Positions 44,234 through 54,370 of a stretch of DNA of 64,000 nucleotides are shown piece after piece. The position numbers were made by a program, and so were the translations under genes. The notes under the pieces were generated by a model. It ran no database searches. It worked only from the letters and a program-made list of their open reading frames with translations, and was not told the DNA's origin. Position 1 is the stretch's first letter, and each line of letters starts with the position of its first letter. The stretch covers positions 1 through 64,000 of the forward strand of contig JAIETR010000043.1 of assembly GCA_019745075.1 (NCBI GenBank), given 5' to 3'. The stretch comes from Qipengyuania sp. Its GTDB lineage: Bacteria; Pseudomonadota; Alphaproteobacteria; Sphingomonadales; Sphingomonadaceae.

Positions 44234-44443
44234 GAGCGCAGCGCAGTCGCGTAGCTGAAGCTACGCGCCAGCAAGCGACGACGATCGGCGGCCTCCCACG
44301 GGCGACCGCTGCGCGGCGGGCGGATTTTGGCGCACGGCGGCGTCGCGCGTCGATCACGATGGATCACCATCGCTCCCTCCTTGCTCCTGGCCGTGCGCCA
44401 AAATCCGTCCGTCTCGACCGCGTGGTGATTGGGTTTGGACCCT
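44176..44443. repeat. Structured ~270-nt element, copy A (unrecognised family)
   Basis: A 268-bp element between the convergent cobB and ThiF/MoeB genes, overlapping both ends. Helices: outer 44176-44201 with 44418-44443 (26 pairs counting one G-U); second 44208-44228 with 44286-44306; inner CGCGTAGC-TGAA-GCTACGCG at 44248-44267; fourth 44321-44337 with 44391-44407; fifth CGATGG-ATCA-CCATCG at 44357-44372. Unpaired conserved segments include AGGAGCGCAGCGCAGT (44232-44247) and AGCAAGCGACGAC (44270-44282). GCGCAGC (44236-44242) can also pair with GCTGCGC (44308-44314), crossing helix 2. A copy with different stem sequence but equal pairing is at 62856-63128. Confidence 0.85.
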
Positions 44444-45215
44444 AAACGGCTGAGCTGCAGGCCCGGCAGGCGGGGTCCTTGGCGATGGCGAAGCTGCGCA
44501 GCGAGGGCGCGAGTCCGTCGAGCAAGTGAACGCGGCCCCATTGCGGTCCTTCAAGAGTGGTCAGGGGCTCGATCAAACACTTGATCGACTGCATCGCGGC
44601 CAGCGCCCCGACCCAGCCCGCCATCGCGCCGAGCATGCCATCCTCGGCGCAGCTGTCGCAGTCCTCGGCATCGAAAGCATCGCCGACGAAGCAGCGATAG
44701 CACGGCTCGCCGGCCAGATGGCCCCGGAACGCGCCGACCTGGCCCTGGAAGCGCCCTACCGCGGCGCTCAGCAACGGAATCCGCATCGCTACGCAAGCAT
44801 CTGAAATCGTCAAACGGGTGGCGAATGTGTCGGTTCCGTCGAGCGCCAGGTCGGCACCCGCGACCAGCGTTGACGCATTGTCGCGCGTCACCCGCGCATC
44901 GCTGATGGCGACCTCGATCGCGTCGTCGAAATTGGCCAGCCAGCGCCGCGCCGCCACGGCCTTGCCGTGGCCGATGTCCCGCGCGGTGTAGATGGTCTGG
45001 CGCTGGAGATTGGACAGCTCGACCACGCCGTCGTCGAGCAGAGTGAGCCGTCCGATCCCGGCGCCCGCGAGATATTGCAGCGCCGGGGCGCCGATCCCGC
45101 CCAGCCCGACCAGCATGAGATGCTTTTCGGCCAGCATCGCCTGGCCGGCGCCGCCGATTTCGGGAATCACGATGTGGCGCGCGAAACGCTCGAGCCGGGC
45201 TGAGGACAGGGTCAT
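44442..45215 (-). CDS. ThiF/MoeB/HesA family adenylyltransferase
   Basis: E1-like enzyme of 257 aa that adenylates the C-terminal Gly of a sulfur-carrier protein (MoaD or ThiS). The ATP site is VGLGGIGAPALQYLAGAGIG (near 36-55); zinc Cys pairs are CYRC and the C-terminal CRAC; a catalytic Cys is likely in DCDSCAEDG. MoeB is the best guess as mobA, moaA and fdhD are in the window, but none adjoins. The stop codon lies on the right edge of the structured element. Confidence 0.9.
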   Translation of the reverse strand: MTLSSARLERFARHIVIPEIGGAGQAMLAEKHLMLVGLGGIGAPALQYLAGAGIGRLTLLDDGVVELSNLQRQTIYTARDIGHGKAVAARRWLANFDDAIEVAISDARVTRDNASTLVAGADLALDGTDTFATRLTISDACVAMRIPLLSAAVGRFQGQVGAFRGHLAGEPCYRCFVGDAFDAEDCDSCAEDGMLGAMAGWVGALAAMQSIKCLIEPLTTLEGPQWGRVHLLDGLAPSLRSFAIAKDPACRACSSAV

Positions 45216-45279
45216 GGCCAGCGTCTAGCCCCCGCCGCACCGGCTTTACTAGGGGGCCGGGGCCCTTAAAGGGGAGGCG

Positions 45280-46149
45280 ATGACGAAACCGGCCTCCCGC
45301 ATTCGCTCCTGGCTGTTCGCCCCAGGCGACAGCGCGCGCAAATGCGATAAGGCGATCGCCAGCGAGGCCGACCGGGTCATTCTCGATCTCGAGGATTCGG
45401 TCGCGCCCGAGGCCAAGCCGGAGGCCCGGCGCATGGTCGCCGAGGCGCTGCGCGCTGCTGGCGAGGGACGAGACCGCATCTGGGTTCGCATCAACCCGCT
45501 CGCCGGGCCGTTCGTCCATGACGATCTCGTTGCGATCATGCCCGCCCGGCCGGGCGGCATCATGCTGCCGAAGTCCGAAGGCGGCGCGGACATGGCGACG
45601 CTCGACGCGCTCTTGAGCCCGCTCGAAGCAAATGCCGGGTCCACTCCGGTCCACCCGCTGGTGACCGAAACCGCCGCGGCGATGTTCGGCGCCGGAACTT
45701 ATCGCGCCGCGCCGCGGCTGGCGGCGATGAGCTGGGGCGCAGAGGATTTGGCCGATTCGATCGGCGCGCTCGGCAACACCGGCGCCGATGGCCGCTACCG
45801 GCCCACCTACGAGCTGGCGCGCAGCCTGTGCCTGCTCGGCGCGGCGGCGGCGGGCGTGCCGGCGATCGAGACGATCATGGGCGATTTCCGCGATCTCGAT
45901 GGCCTGAAGGCGCGCGCCGAAATGGTCCGGCGCGACGGGTTTCGCGGCATGCTCGCGATTCATCCCGATCAGATCCCCGTCATCAACGCGGCCTTCACGC
46001 CGGGCGAGGACGAGGTGGCTGAAGCGCGGCTGATCGTCCGGCTGTTCGCCGAAAATCCGGGCGCGGGCACGATCGCGGGTCCCAGGGGCATGCTCGATCA
46101 CCCGCACCTGAGCCGCGCGCGGCAGTTTCTGGCGCAGCTCGACGAATGA
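45280..46149 (+). CDS. CitE-like CoA ester lyase (HpcH/HpaI aldolase family)
   Basis: A 289-aa TIM-barrel enzyme of the citrate lyase beta family, which cleaves or hydrolyses acyl-CoA esters such as malyl-CoA or citramalyl-CoA. Motifs: RSWLFAPGDSARKCDKA at the start, ILDLEDSVAPEAK (Mg2+ ligands), GIMLPKSEGG and WGAEDLADSIG. GGGGAGG lies 6 bp before the ATG. No alpha or gamma citrate lyase subunit is near, so it acts alone. Confidence 0.9.
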   Translation: MTKPASRIRSWLFAPGDSARKCDKAIASEADRVILDLEDSVAPEAKPEARRMVAEALRAAGEGRDRIWVRINPLAGPFVHDDLVAIMPARPGGIMLPKSEGGADMATLDALLSPLEANAGSTPVHPLVTETAAAMFGAGTYRAAPRLAAMSWGAEDLADSIGALGNTGADGRYRPTYELARSLCLLGAAAAGVPAIETIMGDFRDLDGLKARAEMVRRDGFRGMLAIHPDQIPVINAAFTPGEDEVAEARLIVRLFAENPGAGTIAGPRGMLDHPHLSRARQFLAQLDE

Positions 46150-46226
46150 CATCGGCGCGCCGACCAAAGACACTTTCCGGTGTGAAATCCGCGAGCTAGG
46201 CTTCGGCGCACACAGGGGAGAATGCC

Positions 46227-49200
46227 ATGAGATCGTCGTCCGTCGCCACCGTGATCGCGGGCCTGTTCATCGCCCAGGCCGTTCTCGCGCAAGGCCAGCA
46301 GCCGCCCGAGCCGGCCCCTTCGCCCAACCCGGTCGAAGAGCAGGAGGTCGATGCCTCGCAGAAGGACAAGCCCGCCGAGGGCACCGGTCAGCCCGCGACG
46401 ACCAGCCCTCTCGCCGCGGCCAGCGCCCCCGCGAAGGATGCCAAGTGGGATGTGAACGCCCCGCTCCACACCACGCTCCGGCAGGTCCCGATCCGCACGG
46501 AGGAGGGCACCTGGATGGACCTCGACATCTCGCCCGACGGGCGGACGATCGTCTTCGCGCTGCTCGGCGACATCTACGCCATGCCGATCGCGGGCGGCAC
46601 GCCGCGGCGCATCGCGGAGGGGCTGGCGTGGGAGGTGCAGCCGCGCTTCTCGCCCGACGGGCGGCGGGTCGCCTTCACTTCGGACCGTGGCGGCGGCGAC
46701 AACATCTGGGTGATGAATGCCGATGGCGGGGACAAGCGCCAGGTGACCAAGGAGGACTTCCGCCTGCTCAACCAGGCAAGCTGGAGCCCCGACGGCGAAT
46801 ACATCGTCGCCAAGAAGCATTTCACCACCCAGCGCTCGCTCGGCACGGGCGAGATCTGGATCTATCACGTTTCGGGCGGGGGCGGGGTCAAGCTCGTCGC
46901 GCGCGCCAGCGAGGAGCTGCAGAAGGAGCTGGGCGAGCCGGTCTACGCGCCGGGCGGCGGGGCGGTCTATTACACCCGCGACACCACGCCGGGTAACACC
47001 TTTATCTACGCGCAGGATTCGACACAGGGCAATTTCGCGATCGAGAAGATCGACCTGAAGAGCGGGCAAGTCACCACCGCCGTTTCGGGATACGGCGGCG
47101 CGGTGCGGCCGCAGCCCTCGCCCGACGGCAAGCTGATCGGCTTCATCCGCCGCGACAAGGACAAGTCCGAATTGTGGGTCAAGGACCTCTCCACCGGCAT
47201 CGAGCGGCGGCTCACCGGCGGGCTCGACCTCGACCTCCAGGAAACCTGGGCGGTCCACGGCACTTATCCGTCGATGTCTTGGACCCCAGATAGTCGCGCA
47301 CTGGTCTATTGGGCGGGCGGGAAGCTGCGGCGGATCGGCGTTAGCGGTGGCGAGAACACCGTCATCCCGTTCCGCATCGATGATACCCGCTCCGTCGCCG
47401 ACGCGCCGCATCCGCGGGTGGCGGTATCGCCCGACAGCTTCGAGACAAGGATGGTCAAGTTCGCGACCATGGCCCCTTCCGGCGACCGGATCGTGTTCGA
47501 GAGCATGGGCAAGTTGTGGATCAAGGATAGCGCGACCGCCGCGCCCCGGCGGCTGACGCGCGAGACCGAGGCGCTCGAGCTGTGGCCCGCGTTCTCGCGC
47601 GACCGCAGCCGGCTTGCCTGGGTGCGCTGGACCGACCACGGCCTCGGCCAGATCATGGTCGGCAACGCCAGTGGCGGCGGCGCCCGCGCCGTCACCACCG
47701 TGCCGGGCCATTACGCGGTGCCGCAATTCTCGCCCGACGGCCGCCATCTGGTGTTCGAGAAGCGCTCGGGCGGGGACATGCTCTCGCCCGACTATTCTGA
47801 GGACCCGGGCGTCTATCGCCTGGCATTGACCGGCGGGGAGCCGCAGCTGGTGATTCGCGGCAACCGCGCCCCGCAATATGGCGCGGCGAACGACCGCATC
47901 TTCATGCTGGGCCAGGAGAAGGGCAAGCTGCAGCTGCTCTCGACCGACCTCAATGGCCAGGACAAGCGCGTGCACGCGGTCGGCGAGCTGGCGAGCGATT
48001 TTCGCGTTTCGCCCGATGGCAGGACGCTCGCGTTCCGTCAGAACTACGAGGTTTTCGCCATGCCGCTGCTGCCCGGCGGGCAGGCGGTGGAGGTGGCGGA
48101 AAAGGCCAGCTCGCTGCCGGTGACGCAGGCCAGCAAGGGCGGCGCGTCCTATATCGGCTGGGCCGACGGCGCGCGCACGCTGACTTGGTCGATGGGCCCC
48201 ACGCTGTTCCGTGCCGACGTCGGCACGCTGTTCGCCAACGCGCCGCAGGCCGACGGCGCGCCGCGCTTCGACCCTCCGAAGACCGGCATTTCGCTCGCGC
48301 GGACCATTGCGGCCGACAAGCCAGGGGGCACCGTCGCGCTCACCGGCGCGCGCATATTGACCATGACCGGCGAGGGCGCGGGCGCCATCGACAACGGGAC
48401 GATCGTCGTCACCGGCGACCGCATCGCCGCGCTCGGCGCCACCGGCAGCGTGTCCGTTCCCGCCGGCGCGAAAGTCGTCGACATGACGGGCAAGACGATC
48501 ATCCCCGGCCTCGTCGATGCGCATGCGCACGGTGCGCAGGGCCAAGGCGACCTGGTGCCGCAGCAGAACTGGGTCATGGTCCAGCAACTCGCGCTCGGCA
48601 CCACCACCATCCACGATCCGTCATCGCAGGCCAGCACCGCCTTCGCCGCTGCCGAGCGCCAGCGTGCCGGCATGCTGCTCGCGCCGCGCATCTACTCGAC
48701 GGCCGAGATCGTCTATGGCGCCAAGGCGGCCGGGGTCTATGCCCGCATCGACAATTTCGACGACGCGCTCCAGCACGTCCGCCGCATCAAGGCGCAGGGC
48801 GGCGGTTCGGTCAAGAACTACAACCAGCCGCGCCGCGACCAGCGCCAGATGATTGTGCGCGCCGCCGCCGCCGAGGGGATGCAGGTGGTGGCCGAGGGCG
48901 GCTCGCTGTTCGGCATGGACATGACCATCGTCGCCGATGGCAACTCCACGCTCGAGCACAATATCCCGCTCGAGCATTTCTACGAGGACATGCTCCAGTT
49001 CATGGGCGGCGCGCAGACCAATTACACGCCGACCCTCGTGGTGACCTACGGCGGGCTCGCGGGCGATCCCTACTGGCGGCAGGCGACCGACGTGTTCGCC
49101 GATCCGCTGCTGGTTCACACCCCGCCGCGCGAGCTGGTGGCGGCGACCGCGCGGCGGGTGAAGGCGCCCGAATGGGCCTTCGTCGATGACGACAGCGCGC

Positions 49201-49565
49201 GCGAAGCGGCCAAGCTGGCGAAACGCGGGCGCCATGTGGCCATCGGCGCGCATGGCCAGCAGGCCGGCATCGCGGCGCATTGGGAGCTGTGGAGCTTCGT
49301 GCGCGGCGGGATGACCCCGACCGAGGCGCTCCGCGCGGGCACGATCGAAGCCGCGCGTTCGTTGGGGATGGATCGCGACATCGGCAGCCTCGAAACCGGC
49401 AAGCTTGCCGATCTGGTCGTCCTCGATGCCGATCCGTCGCAGGACATCCGCAATTCGAACCGGATCGCGCGCGTCATGCTCGGCGGGCGCCTCTACGACG
49501 CGCGCACGATGAACGAGGTCGAGACAGGCAGCCGGCGGCGCCAGCCCTATTACTGGGAGCGCTGA
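46227..49565 (+). CDS. Secreted TolB-type beta-propeller/amidohydrolase fusion
   Basis: A 1112-aa exported enzyme. Signal peptide (SSVATVIAGLFIAQAVLAQG), a charged linker, then repeated PD40/WD40-like units (SPDGRTIVF, SPDGRRVAF, SPDGEYIVA, SPDGKLIGF...) over about residues 85-690. A C-terminal amidohydrolase domain follows (about 710-1100) with the metal motif VDAHAHGAQG near 763-772, KNYNQPRRDQR, and a final DLVVLDADPSQDIRNS. Such fusions are frequent in sphingomonads and Bacteroidetes and may act on peptides or cyclic amides; the substrate is not known. Confidence 0.9.
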   Translation: MRSSSVATVIAGLFIAQAVLAQGQQPPEPAPSPNPVEEQEVDASQKDKPAEGTGQPATTSPLAAASAPAKDAKWDVNAPLHTTLRQVPIRTEEGTWMDLDISPDGRTIVFALLGDIYAMPIAGGTPRRIAEGLAWEVQPRFSPDGRRVAFTSDRGGGDNIWVMNADGGDKRQVTKEDFRLLNQASWSPDGEYIVAKKHFTTQRSLGTGEIWIYHVSGGGGVKLVARASEELQKELGEPVYAPGGGAVYYTRDTTPGNTFIYAQDSTQGNFAIEKIDLKSGQVTTAVSGYGGAVRPQPSPDGKLIGFIRRDKDKSELWVKDLSTGIERRLTGGLDLDLQETWAVHGTYPSMSWTPDSRALVYWAGGKLRRIGVSGGENTVIPFRIDDTRSVADAPHPRVAVSPDSFETRMVKFATMAPSGDRIVFESMGKLWIKDSATAAPRRLTRETEALELWPAFSRDRSRLAWVRWTDHGLGQIMVGNASGGGARAVTTVPGHYAVPQFSPDGRHLVFEKRSGGDMLSPDYSEDPGVYRLALTGGEPQLVIRGNRAPQYGAANDRIFMLGQEKGKLQLLSTDLNGQDKRVHAVGELASDFRVSPDGRTLAFRQNYEVFAMPLLPGGQAVEVAEKASSLPVTQASKGGASYIGWADGARTLTWSMGPTLFRADVGTLFANAPQADGAPRFDPPKTGISLARTIAADKPGGTVALTGARILTMTGEGAGAIDNGTIVVTGDRIAALGATGSVSVPAGAKVVDMTGKTIIPGLVDAHAHGAQGQGDLVPQQNWVMVQQLALGTTTIHDPSSQASTAFAAAERQRAGMLLAPRIYSTAEIVYGAKAAGVYARIDNFDDALQHVRRIKAQGGGSVKNYNQPRRDQRQMIVRAAAAEGMQVVAEGGSLFGMDMTIVADGNSTLEHNIPLEHFYEDMLQFMGGAQTNYTPTLVVTYGGLAGDPYWRQATDVFADPLLVHTPPRELVAATARRVKAPEWAFVDDDSAREAAKLAKRGRHVAIGAHGQQAGIAAHWELWSFVRGGMTPTEALRAGTIEAARSLGMDRDIGSLETGKLADLVVLDADPSQDIRNSNRIARVMLGGRLYDARTMNEVETGSRRRQPYYWER

Positions 49566-49575
49566 TCGACCCCGA

Positions 49576-50919
49576 TCACCCGGCGCGGACCTCGGCGAGG
49601 AAGGCGCCGACCTTGACGCGCAGCGTGGCGGCCTGGCCTTCGAGTTCGGTGGCGCTGGTGAGGACCTGGCTGGCGGCGGAACCGGTGCTGGTGGAGGCTT
49701 CGCGGACCTGGACGATGTTGCTGGCGACCTCGTCCGAGCTGCGCGCGGCGAGATCGATCGAGCGGGCGAGGTCCTGCCCCGCGACCGACTGCTGATCGAC
49801 CGCGCTGGCGATCGAGATGGCGGTGGTCTCGAGGCTCTTGATCTGCTCGCCGATCGAGCGGAGCGCGGTGACGCTGGCGCCGGTCGATTCCTGCATCGCG
49901 CGGATCTGGTCGGCGATCTCCTCGGTGGCGCGGCTGGTCTGGGTGGCCAGTTCCTTGACCTCGGAGGCGACCACCGCGAAGCCGCGCCCGGCCTCGCCGC
50001 CGCGCGCGGCCTCGATCGAGGCATTGAGGGCGAGCAGATTGGTGCGCTGGGCGATCGAGCTGATCAGCTCGACGATCTGGCCGACCTGATCGGCGCTGGC
50101 GGCGAGCGCGGAGATGGTGGCGTCGGCATGGGTGGCGGCATCGGTGGCGCGGCGCGCGAGCTCGGCGGAGCTGGTGGCCTGGCGGCTGATCTCGCCGATC
50201 GACATCGCGAACTCGTCGGAGGCGGCCGCCGCGGCGGTGACGCCCGAGGAGGCGCGGTCCATCGAGGAGGCGACCATGCCCGATTGCGCCGACGCCTGCT
50301 CGGCCGCCGCCGCCATCGCGCTCGCGGTCGATTGCAGCTGGCTCGACGCCGCCGCGACCCCGCCGACTATATCGCCGATCGAGGCCTCGAAATTGCTCGC
50401 GATCGTCAGCAGGGCCTGCCTGCGCTGCTCGGCGGCCTCCTTGCGATCGTTGAACAGCTCGTCGAGCTTGTGCCCGGACATGGCGAAGACCCGCAGCGAG
50501 CGGGCGAGGTCGCCGATTTCGTCGACGCGGTCGACATGGGTGACGCGAATGTTCCGCTCGCCCTTGGCCAGCCGCTCCATCTCTCCGCTGATCTCTTGCA
50601 GAGGAGCGACGGTATCGACGAGAATGCGCCGGCTCCAGAGCAGGTTGCAGAGGAAGCCCGCGGCCGAGAAGGTCAGCAGCGGAAGCGTCAATGCGGATTG
50701 GGCGCCGGGATAGGCGAAGCCGAGCGCGGCGCAGGCCGCGGTTCCGGCGATGCCGATCAGCGCCGCCCCGCTCGCCCAGAGCACCTTGTCGGGCAGGGGC
50801 TTGCGATTGAACCAGCGGGCCAGCACATAGCGCGAACCCGAGCTTGTCGCCTCTACACCATCGACGGCGGCGATTTCCGCGCTGAGGTCCTCGTTGATGA
50901 TCTTTGCCGGCGCGTTCAT
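49576..50919 (-). CDS. Methyl-accepting chemotaxis protein (1)
   Basis: A 447-aa receptor without a large periplasmic domain. Two closely spaced membrane segments (about 48-68 and 75-96), a HAMP-like stretch (about 97-150, [19 protein letters not shown]) and the MCP signalling coiled coil follow, with the tip hairpin [29 protein letters not shown] in the C-terminal half. It lacks the pentapeptide tether for CheR/CheB. Bases 49618-50369 appear identical to those of the neighbouring receptor. Last gene of the chemotaxis operon. Confidence 0.93.
   Translation of the reverse strand: MNAPAKIINEDLSAEIAAVDGVEATSSGSRYVLARWFNRKPLPDKVLWASGAALIGIAGTAACAALGFAYPGAQSALTLPLLTFSAAGFLCNLLWSRRILVDTVAPLQEISGEMERLAKGERNIRVTHVDRVDEIGDLARSLRVFAMSGHKLDELFNDRKEAAEQRRQALLTIASNFEASIGDIVGGVAAASSQLQSTASAMAAAAEQASAQSGMVASSMDRASSGVTAAAAASDEFAMSIGEISRQATSSAELARRATDAATHADATISALAASADQVGQIVELISSIAQRTNLLALNASIEAARGGEAGRGFAVVASEVKELATQTSRATEEIADQIRAMQESTGASVTALRSIGEQIKSLETTAISIASAVDQQSVAGQDLARSIDLAARSSDEVASNIVQVREASTSTGSAASQVLTSATELEGQAATLRVKVGAFLAEVRAG
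49618..50369. repeat. Duplicated MCP segment, copy 1
   Basis: About 752 bp that I read as identical to 51021-51772, at a constant offset of 1403. It encodes the signalling domain. Sequence diverges at once outside these limits. Confidence 0.9.
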
Positions 50920-50978
50920 GGACGTGCGTTCCCCGATAACTGAGCGTTCACCATAGGGGCGGGGTGTTTGAAATAGGG

Positions 50979-52733
50979 TTAAGAGGCGCGCACGTGCCTC
51001 AGGAATTCGTCCACCTGACGGCGCAGCGTGGCGGCCTGGCCTTCGAGTTCGGTGGCGCTGGTGAGGACCTGGCTGGCGGCGGAACCGGTGCTGGTGGAGG
51101 CTTCGCGGACCTGGACGATGTTGCTGGCGACCTCGTCCGAGCTGCGCGCGGCGAGATCGATCGAGCGGGCGAGGTCCTGCCCCGCGACCGACTGCTGATC
51201 GACCGCGCTGGCGATCGAGATGGCGGTGGTCTCGAGGCTCTTGATCTGCTCGCCGATCGAGCGGAGCGCGGTGACGCTGGCGCCGGTCGATTCCTGCATC
51301 GCGCGGATCTGGTCGGCGATCTCCTCGGTGGCGCGGCTGGTCTGGGTGGCCAGTTCCTTGACCTCGGAGGCGACCACCGCGAAGCCGCGCCCGGCCTCGC
51401 CGCCGCGCGCGGCCTCGATCGAGGCATTGAGGGCGAGCAGATTGGTGCGCTGGGCGATCGAGCTGATCAGCTCGACGATCTGGCCGACCTGATCGGCGCT
51501 GGCGGCGAGCGCGGAGATGGTGGCGTCGGCATGGGTGGCGGCATCGGTGGCGCGGCGCGCGAGCTCGGCGGAGCTGGTGGCCTGGCGGCTGATCTCGCCG
51601 ATCGACATCGCGAACTCGTCGGAGGCGGCCGCCGCGGCGGTGACGCCCGAGGAGGCGCGGTCCATCGAGGAGGCGACCATGCCCGATTGCGCCGACGCCT
51701 GCTCGGCCGCCGCCGCCATCGCGCTCGCGGTCGATTGCAGCTGGCTCGACGCCGCCGCGACCCCGCCGACTACGTCGCCCACCGTGCGCTCGAAATGCTC
51801 GGCGAGTCGGAGAAGCGCTCCTTCGCGCTCTTCTCGCAGAGCACGCCGTTCGAGCGACATCTGCTGGATGTGCTCCGCGCCTTCGCGGGCCGTTTCGATT
51901 GCCTTCGCAAGCTCGCCGATCTCGTCCGCGCGGTCTAGTCCGGGAACGGTGGTGCCCTGGTCGCCGCGCGCAATCGCGCGGGCCGCGCCGGTCAACCCCG
52001 CGAGCGCCGTCGAGATATCGCGGGCCAGATAACGCGCGCTGAAGAGGATCAAGGCTATGGACAGCACCGCGATCGCCACGAAAGCGCCGAACAGGGCGAC
52101 AATCCGCCTCGAGGACAAGGTGTCGATGGCGGCGCCGCGATCGTTGAGCTCGATGTCGAGGCGTGCGGTGAGCGCCGACAGCTTTTCACCGGATTCGTAC
52201 ACTGCGTCGGCGGCGCGCGTATTTCCCTCTCTGGCGTTTCGACCGCCGCTCCCTTTCGACAGCCGGGCGATCATCGCTTCGAAATCGCCGAGCGCGCTTC
52301 GAAGAGCCGCGATCTGCTTCATTCTCTCAGGGTCATCTCTGCCAGCCAGTCCGTTCAGTTCGGCTAGATACCTCTCGGCGATAGCCAGTTCGTCGACGAA
52401 TGCCTGCGAGCCGATCCTTGCGGAACCGAGGGCGAGACGCTGACTGTCCAGCCGCGCGGTTTCGACCGAGCGCGCCAGTTGAGCCGAGGCAACGATCGAC
52501 TCCGAGACGGCCATGCGTTGTGCGCGCAGATCGAGCGCGATCTTGCCGCCGATCGCTATGGACGCGAGCATCAGAGCGACCGCGGCGATGTTGCACAGCG
52601 AAGCGAGGCGCAGTTTCGCCCCGATCGGCATGGCGGCCAGCCACGCGCGCAGACTCGCCGAGAGTGCGCTCGTCGCCGTAGCCTCCGAATCGGCTTGCGA
52701 TCGCGGAGGGAAAGTCATGGCAGTCGCGGTCAT
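50979..52733 (-). CDS. Methyl-accepting chemotaxis protein (2)
   Basis: A 584-aa classical receptor: a first membrane segment (about 45-65, [20 protein letters not shown]), a helical periplasmic sensing domain (about 66-220), a second segment ([20 protein letters not shown]), HAMP ([21 protein letters not shown]) and the MCP signalling domain. The start ATG overlaps the stop of the GGDEF-EAL gene (ATGA). The last third of the gene is DNA-identical to receptor 1. Ligand unknown. Confidence 0.94.
   Translation of the reverse strand: MTATAMTFPPRSQADSEATATSALSASLRAWLAAMPIGAKLRLASLCNIAAVALMLASIAIGGKIALDLRAQRMAVSESIVASAQLARSVETARLDSQRLALGSARIGSQAFVDELAIAERYLAELNGLAGRDDPERMKQIAALRSALGDFEAMIARLSKGSGGRNAREGNTRAADAVYESGEKLSALTARLDIELNDRGAAIDTLSSRRIVALFGAFVAIAVLSIALILFSARYLARDISTALAGLTGAARAIARGDQGTTVPGLDRADEIGELAKAIETAREGAEHIQQMSLERRALREEREGALLRLAEHFERTVGDVVGGVAAASSQLQSTASAMAAAAEQASAQSGMVASSMDRASSGVTAAAAASDEFAMSIGEISRQATSSAELARRATDAATHADATISALAASADQVGQIVELISSIAQRTNLLALNASIEAARGGEAGRGFAVVASEVKELATQTSRATEEIADQIRAMQESTGASVTALRSIGEQIKSLETTAISIASAVDQQSVAGQDLARSIDLAARSSDEVASNIVQVREASTSTGSAASQVLTSATELEGQAATLRRQVDEFLRHVRAS
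51021..51772. repeat. Duplicated MCP segment, copy 2
   Basis: Second copy of the 752-bp signalling-domain segment. The genes differ in the sensory half and in the last 14 codons, so only the middle was homogenised. Confidence 0.9.
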
Positions 52734-54280
52734 GCTACTTTGGATCCTGGAAGTTCCGAATCGGCCGGCAGATCGGGACGACCGGCGGCGGGAATGGTCT
52801 TGCGCGCAAGATGCTGCGCGATCTCGCTCGCCGGCATGGCCTTGAAATAGAGCCAGCCCTGAATCTGGTCGCATCCGGCGGCGCGGACCATTTCGGCCTG
52901 CTCCTCGGTTTCGACGCCCTCGGCGGTCACGCCCATGTTCATGGCGCGCGCGACCGTGATCGACGAGAGCATCACCGCCCGGCTCCCGTCGTCCTCGCCG
53001 GCTTCCACGACAAGGCTGCGGTCGAGTTTCAGCTTCTCGAAGCGGAACTGGCGCAGGAAACCGAAGCTCGCGTAGCCGGTGCCGAAATCGTCGAGCACCA
53101 CGTTGACTCCGAAGCCCCGGATCACCGCCAGGCTGCGCTCGGCGACCACCGGATCGAGCACCAGGCAGGTCTCGGTGATCTCCAGCTCGAGCCGCTCGGG
53201 ATCGAAGCCGGTTTCCTCGAGGATATGGCCCAGCTGGATCGGAAACTCGGGGTTGCGCAGCTGCGCGGCCGACAGATTGACCGACAGCTTGATCTCGGCC
53301 CAGGCCGTCGCGTCGCGGCAGGCGCGGCGCAGGACCCACAGGCCGAGCGGATTGATCAGGCCCGATTCTTCCGCCACCGGAATGAACACATTGGGGCCGA
53401 TCTTCTTGCCGTCGGGCCGCTCCCATCGGATCAGCGCTTCGACCGCGACGATCTCGCGCGTGTTGCAATCGACCAGCGGCTGGTAGTGGAGGCAGAACTC
53501 GTCATTGACGATGCCCTGGCGAAGCTCGTCGTCGAGTTCGCGCGCGACTTCCCGGCTGCGATCGAATTCGGGGCTGTACCAGGTGCAGCGCGCCTTGCCG
53601 CCGCGCTTGGAGGAATACATGGCGACATCGCCGCGGCGCAGCAGCTCCGACGAACTCACGTCCTCGCCCGCGGAGCGCCGCGCCAGGCCCACGCTCGCGC
53701 CCAGCGTCAGCCGGCGCTCGTCCACCTTGACCGGGCGCATCATGCGCTCGACGATCTTGCGGCACAGCCCCTCGAGAAGTGTCGCGGCGAGCGGACCGGA
53801 CTTCAGCAACGCGAACTCGTCGCCTCCCAGCCGGTAGACGCTCGCCTCCTCGCCGCAGATGGTGAGGAAGATCGCCCCGCTCTCCCGGATCGCGCGATCG
53901 CCGATGGAATGCCCGTAATGCTCGTTGACGAGCATGAATCCGTCGAGGTCGATAAGCGCGATTGCCATTTCCTCCTCGCCGCGCGCCAGGCGCTTGAAAT
54001 CGTGATGGAGCGCATGGCGATTGGGAAGGCCGGTCAGGGCATCGGTAACGCCGAGCCGCTCGAGCCGCGATACCTGGCGCAGGCCCGATCGGACCAGCAG
54101 GATCACCGCGGCGGCGAAAGAGGCGCCGCCCAGGACGATGGCATGGGGCGCGGAGCCGGTGCGCCCCGCCACGTAATAGCCGGCGGTCAGCGTCAGCACG
54201 AAGATCGCCGAAAGGATCGCCGCCGGTCCCAGCACCATCGTGCGGGCCGAACTTCCCCCGGCATAATCCGACGATGCCAC
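52730..54280 (-). CDS. GGDEF-EAL domain protein (cyclic di-GMP turnover)
   Basis: A membrane protein of 516 aa. Two N-terminal membrane segments (about 16-40 and 47-64), a GGDEF domain with intact [10 protein letters not shown] (near 150-159) and an EAL domain with [41 protein letters not shown] and AEGVETEEQ, all expected for an active phosphodiesterase. No RxxD inhibitory site precedes GGDEF. The GTG at 54280 is chosen for its AAGGGGG site; another GTG lies 18 bp upstream. Being inside the chemotaxis operon, it may link receptor signalling to c-di-GMP. Confidence 0.92.
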   Translation of the reverse strand: MASSDYAGGSSARTMVLGPAAILSAIFVLTLTAGYYVAGRTGSAPHAIVLGGASFAAAVILLVRSGLRQVSRLERLGVTDALTGLPNRHALHHDFKRLARGEEEMAIALIDLDGFMLVNEHYGHSIGDRAIRESGAIFLTICGEEASVYRLGGDEFALLKSGPLAATLLEGLCRKIVERMMRPVKVDERRLTLGASVGLARRSAGEDVSSSELLRRGDVAMYSSKRGGKARCTWYSPEFDRSREVARELDDELRQGIVNDEFCLHYQPLVDCNTREIVAVEALIRWERPDGKKIGPNVFIPVAEESGLINPLGLWVLRRACRDATAWAEIKLSVNLSAAQLRNPEFPIQLGHILEETGFDPERLELEITETCLVLDPVVAERSLAVIRGFGVNVVLDDFGTGYASFGFLRQFRFEKLKLDRSLVVEAGEDDGSRAVMLSSITVARAMNMGVTAEGVETEEQAEMVRAAGCDQIQGWLYFKAMPASEIAQHLARKTIPAAGRPDLPADSELPGSKVA

Positions 54281-54370
54281 ATTGCCCCCTTGATGCACGT
54301 GCTGTGTTCGCGACCTGGATGTTCGATAGCGAGCACCCGCTAAGGAAAGGTAAAGCGGCGGTTTACTCTG

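Noticed and set aside
44176-44443. Copy A as an insertion sequence or MITE of a known transposase family
   Set aside because: The inverted ends differ between copies A and B, contrary to a MITE whose ends must match one transposase; no target duplication or transposase ORF is visible.
43475-45215. Sirtuin plus ThiF/E1 pair as an antiphage defence module
   Set aside because: The sirtuin is a full housekeeping deacylase with zinc site, and the E1 has MoeB-type Cys pairs. They are convergent, not an operon.
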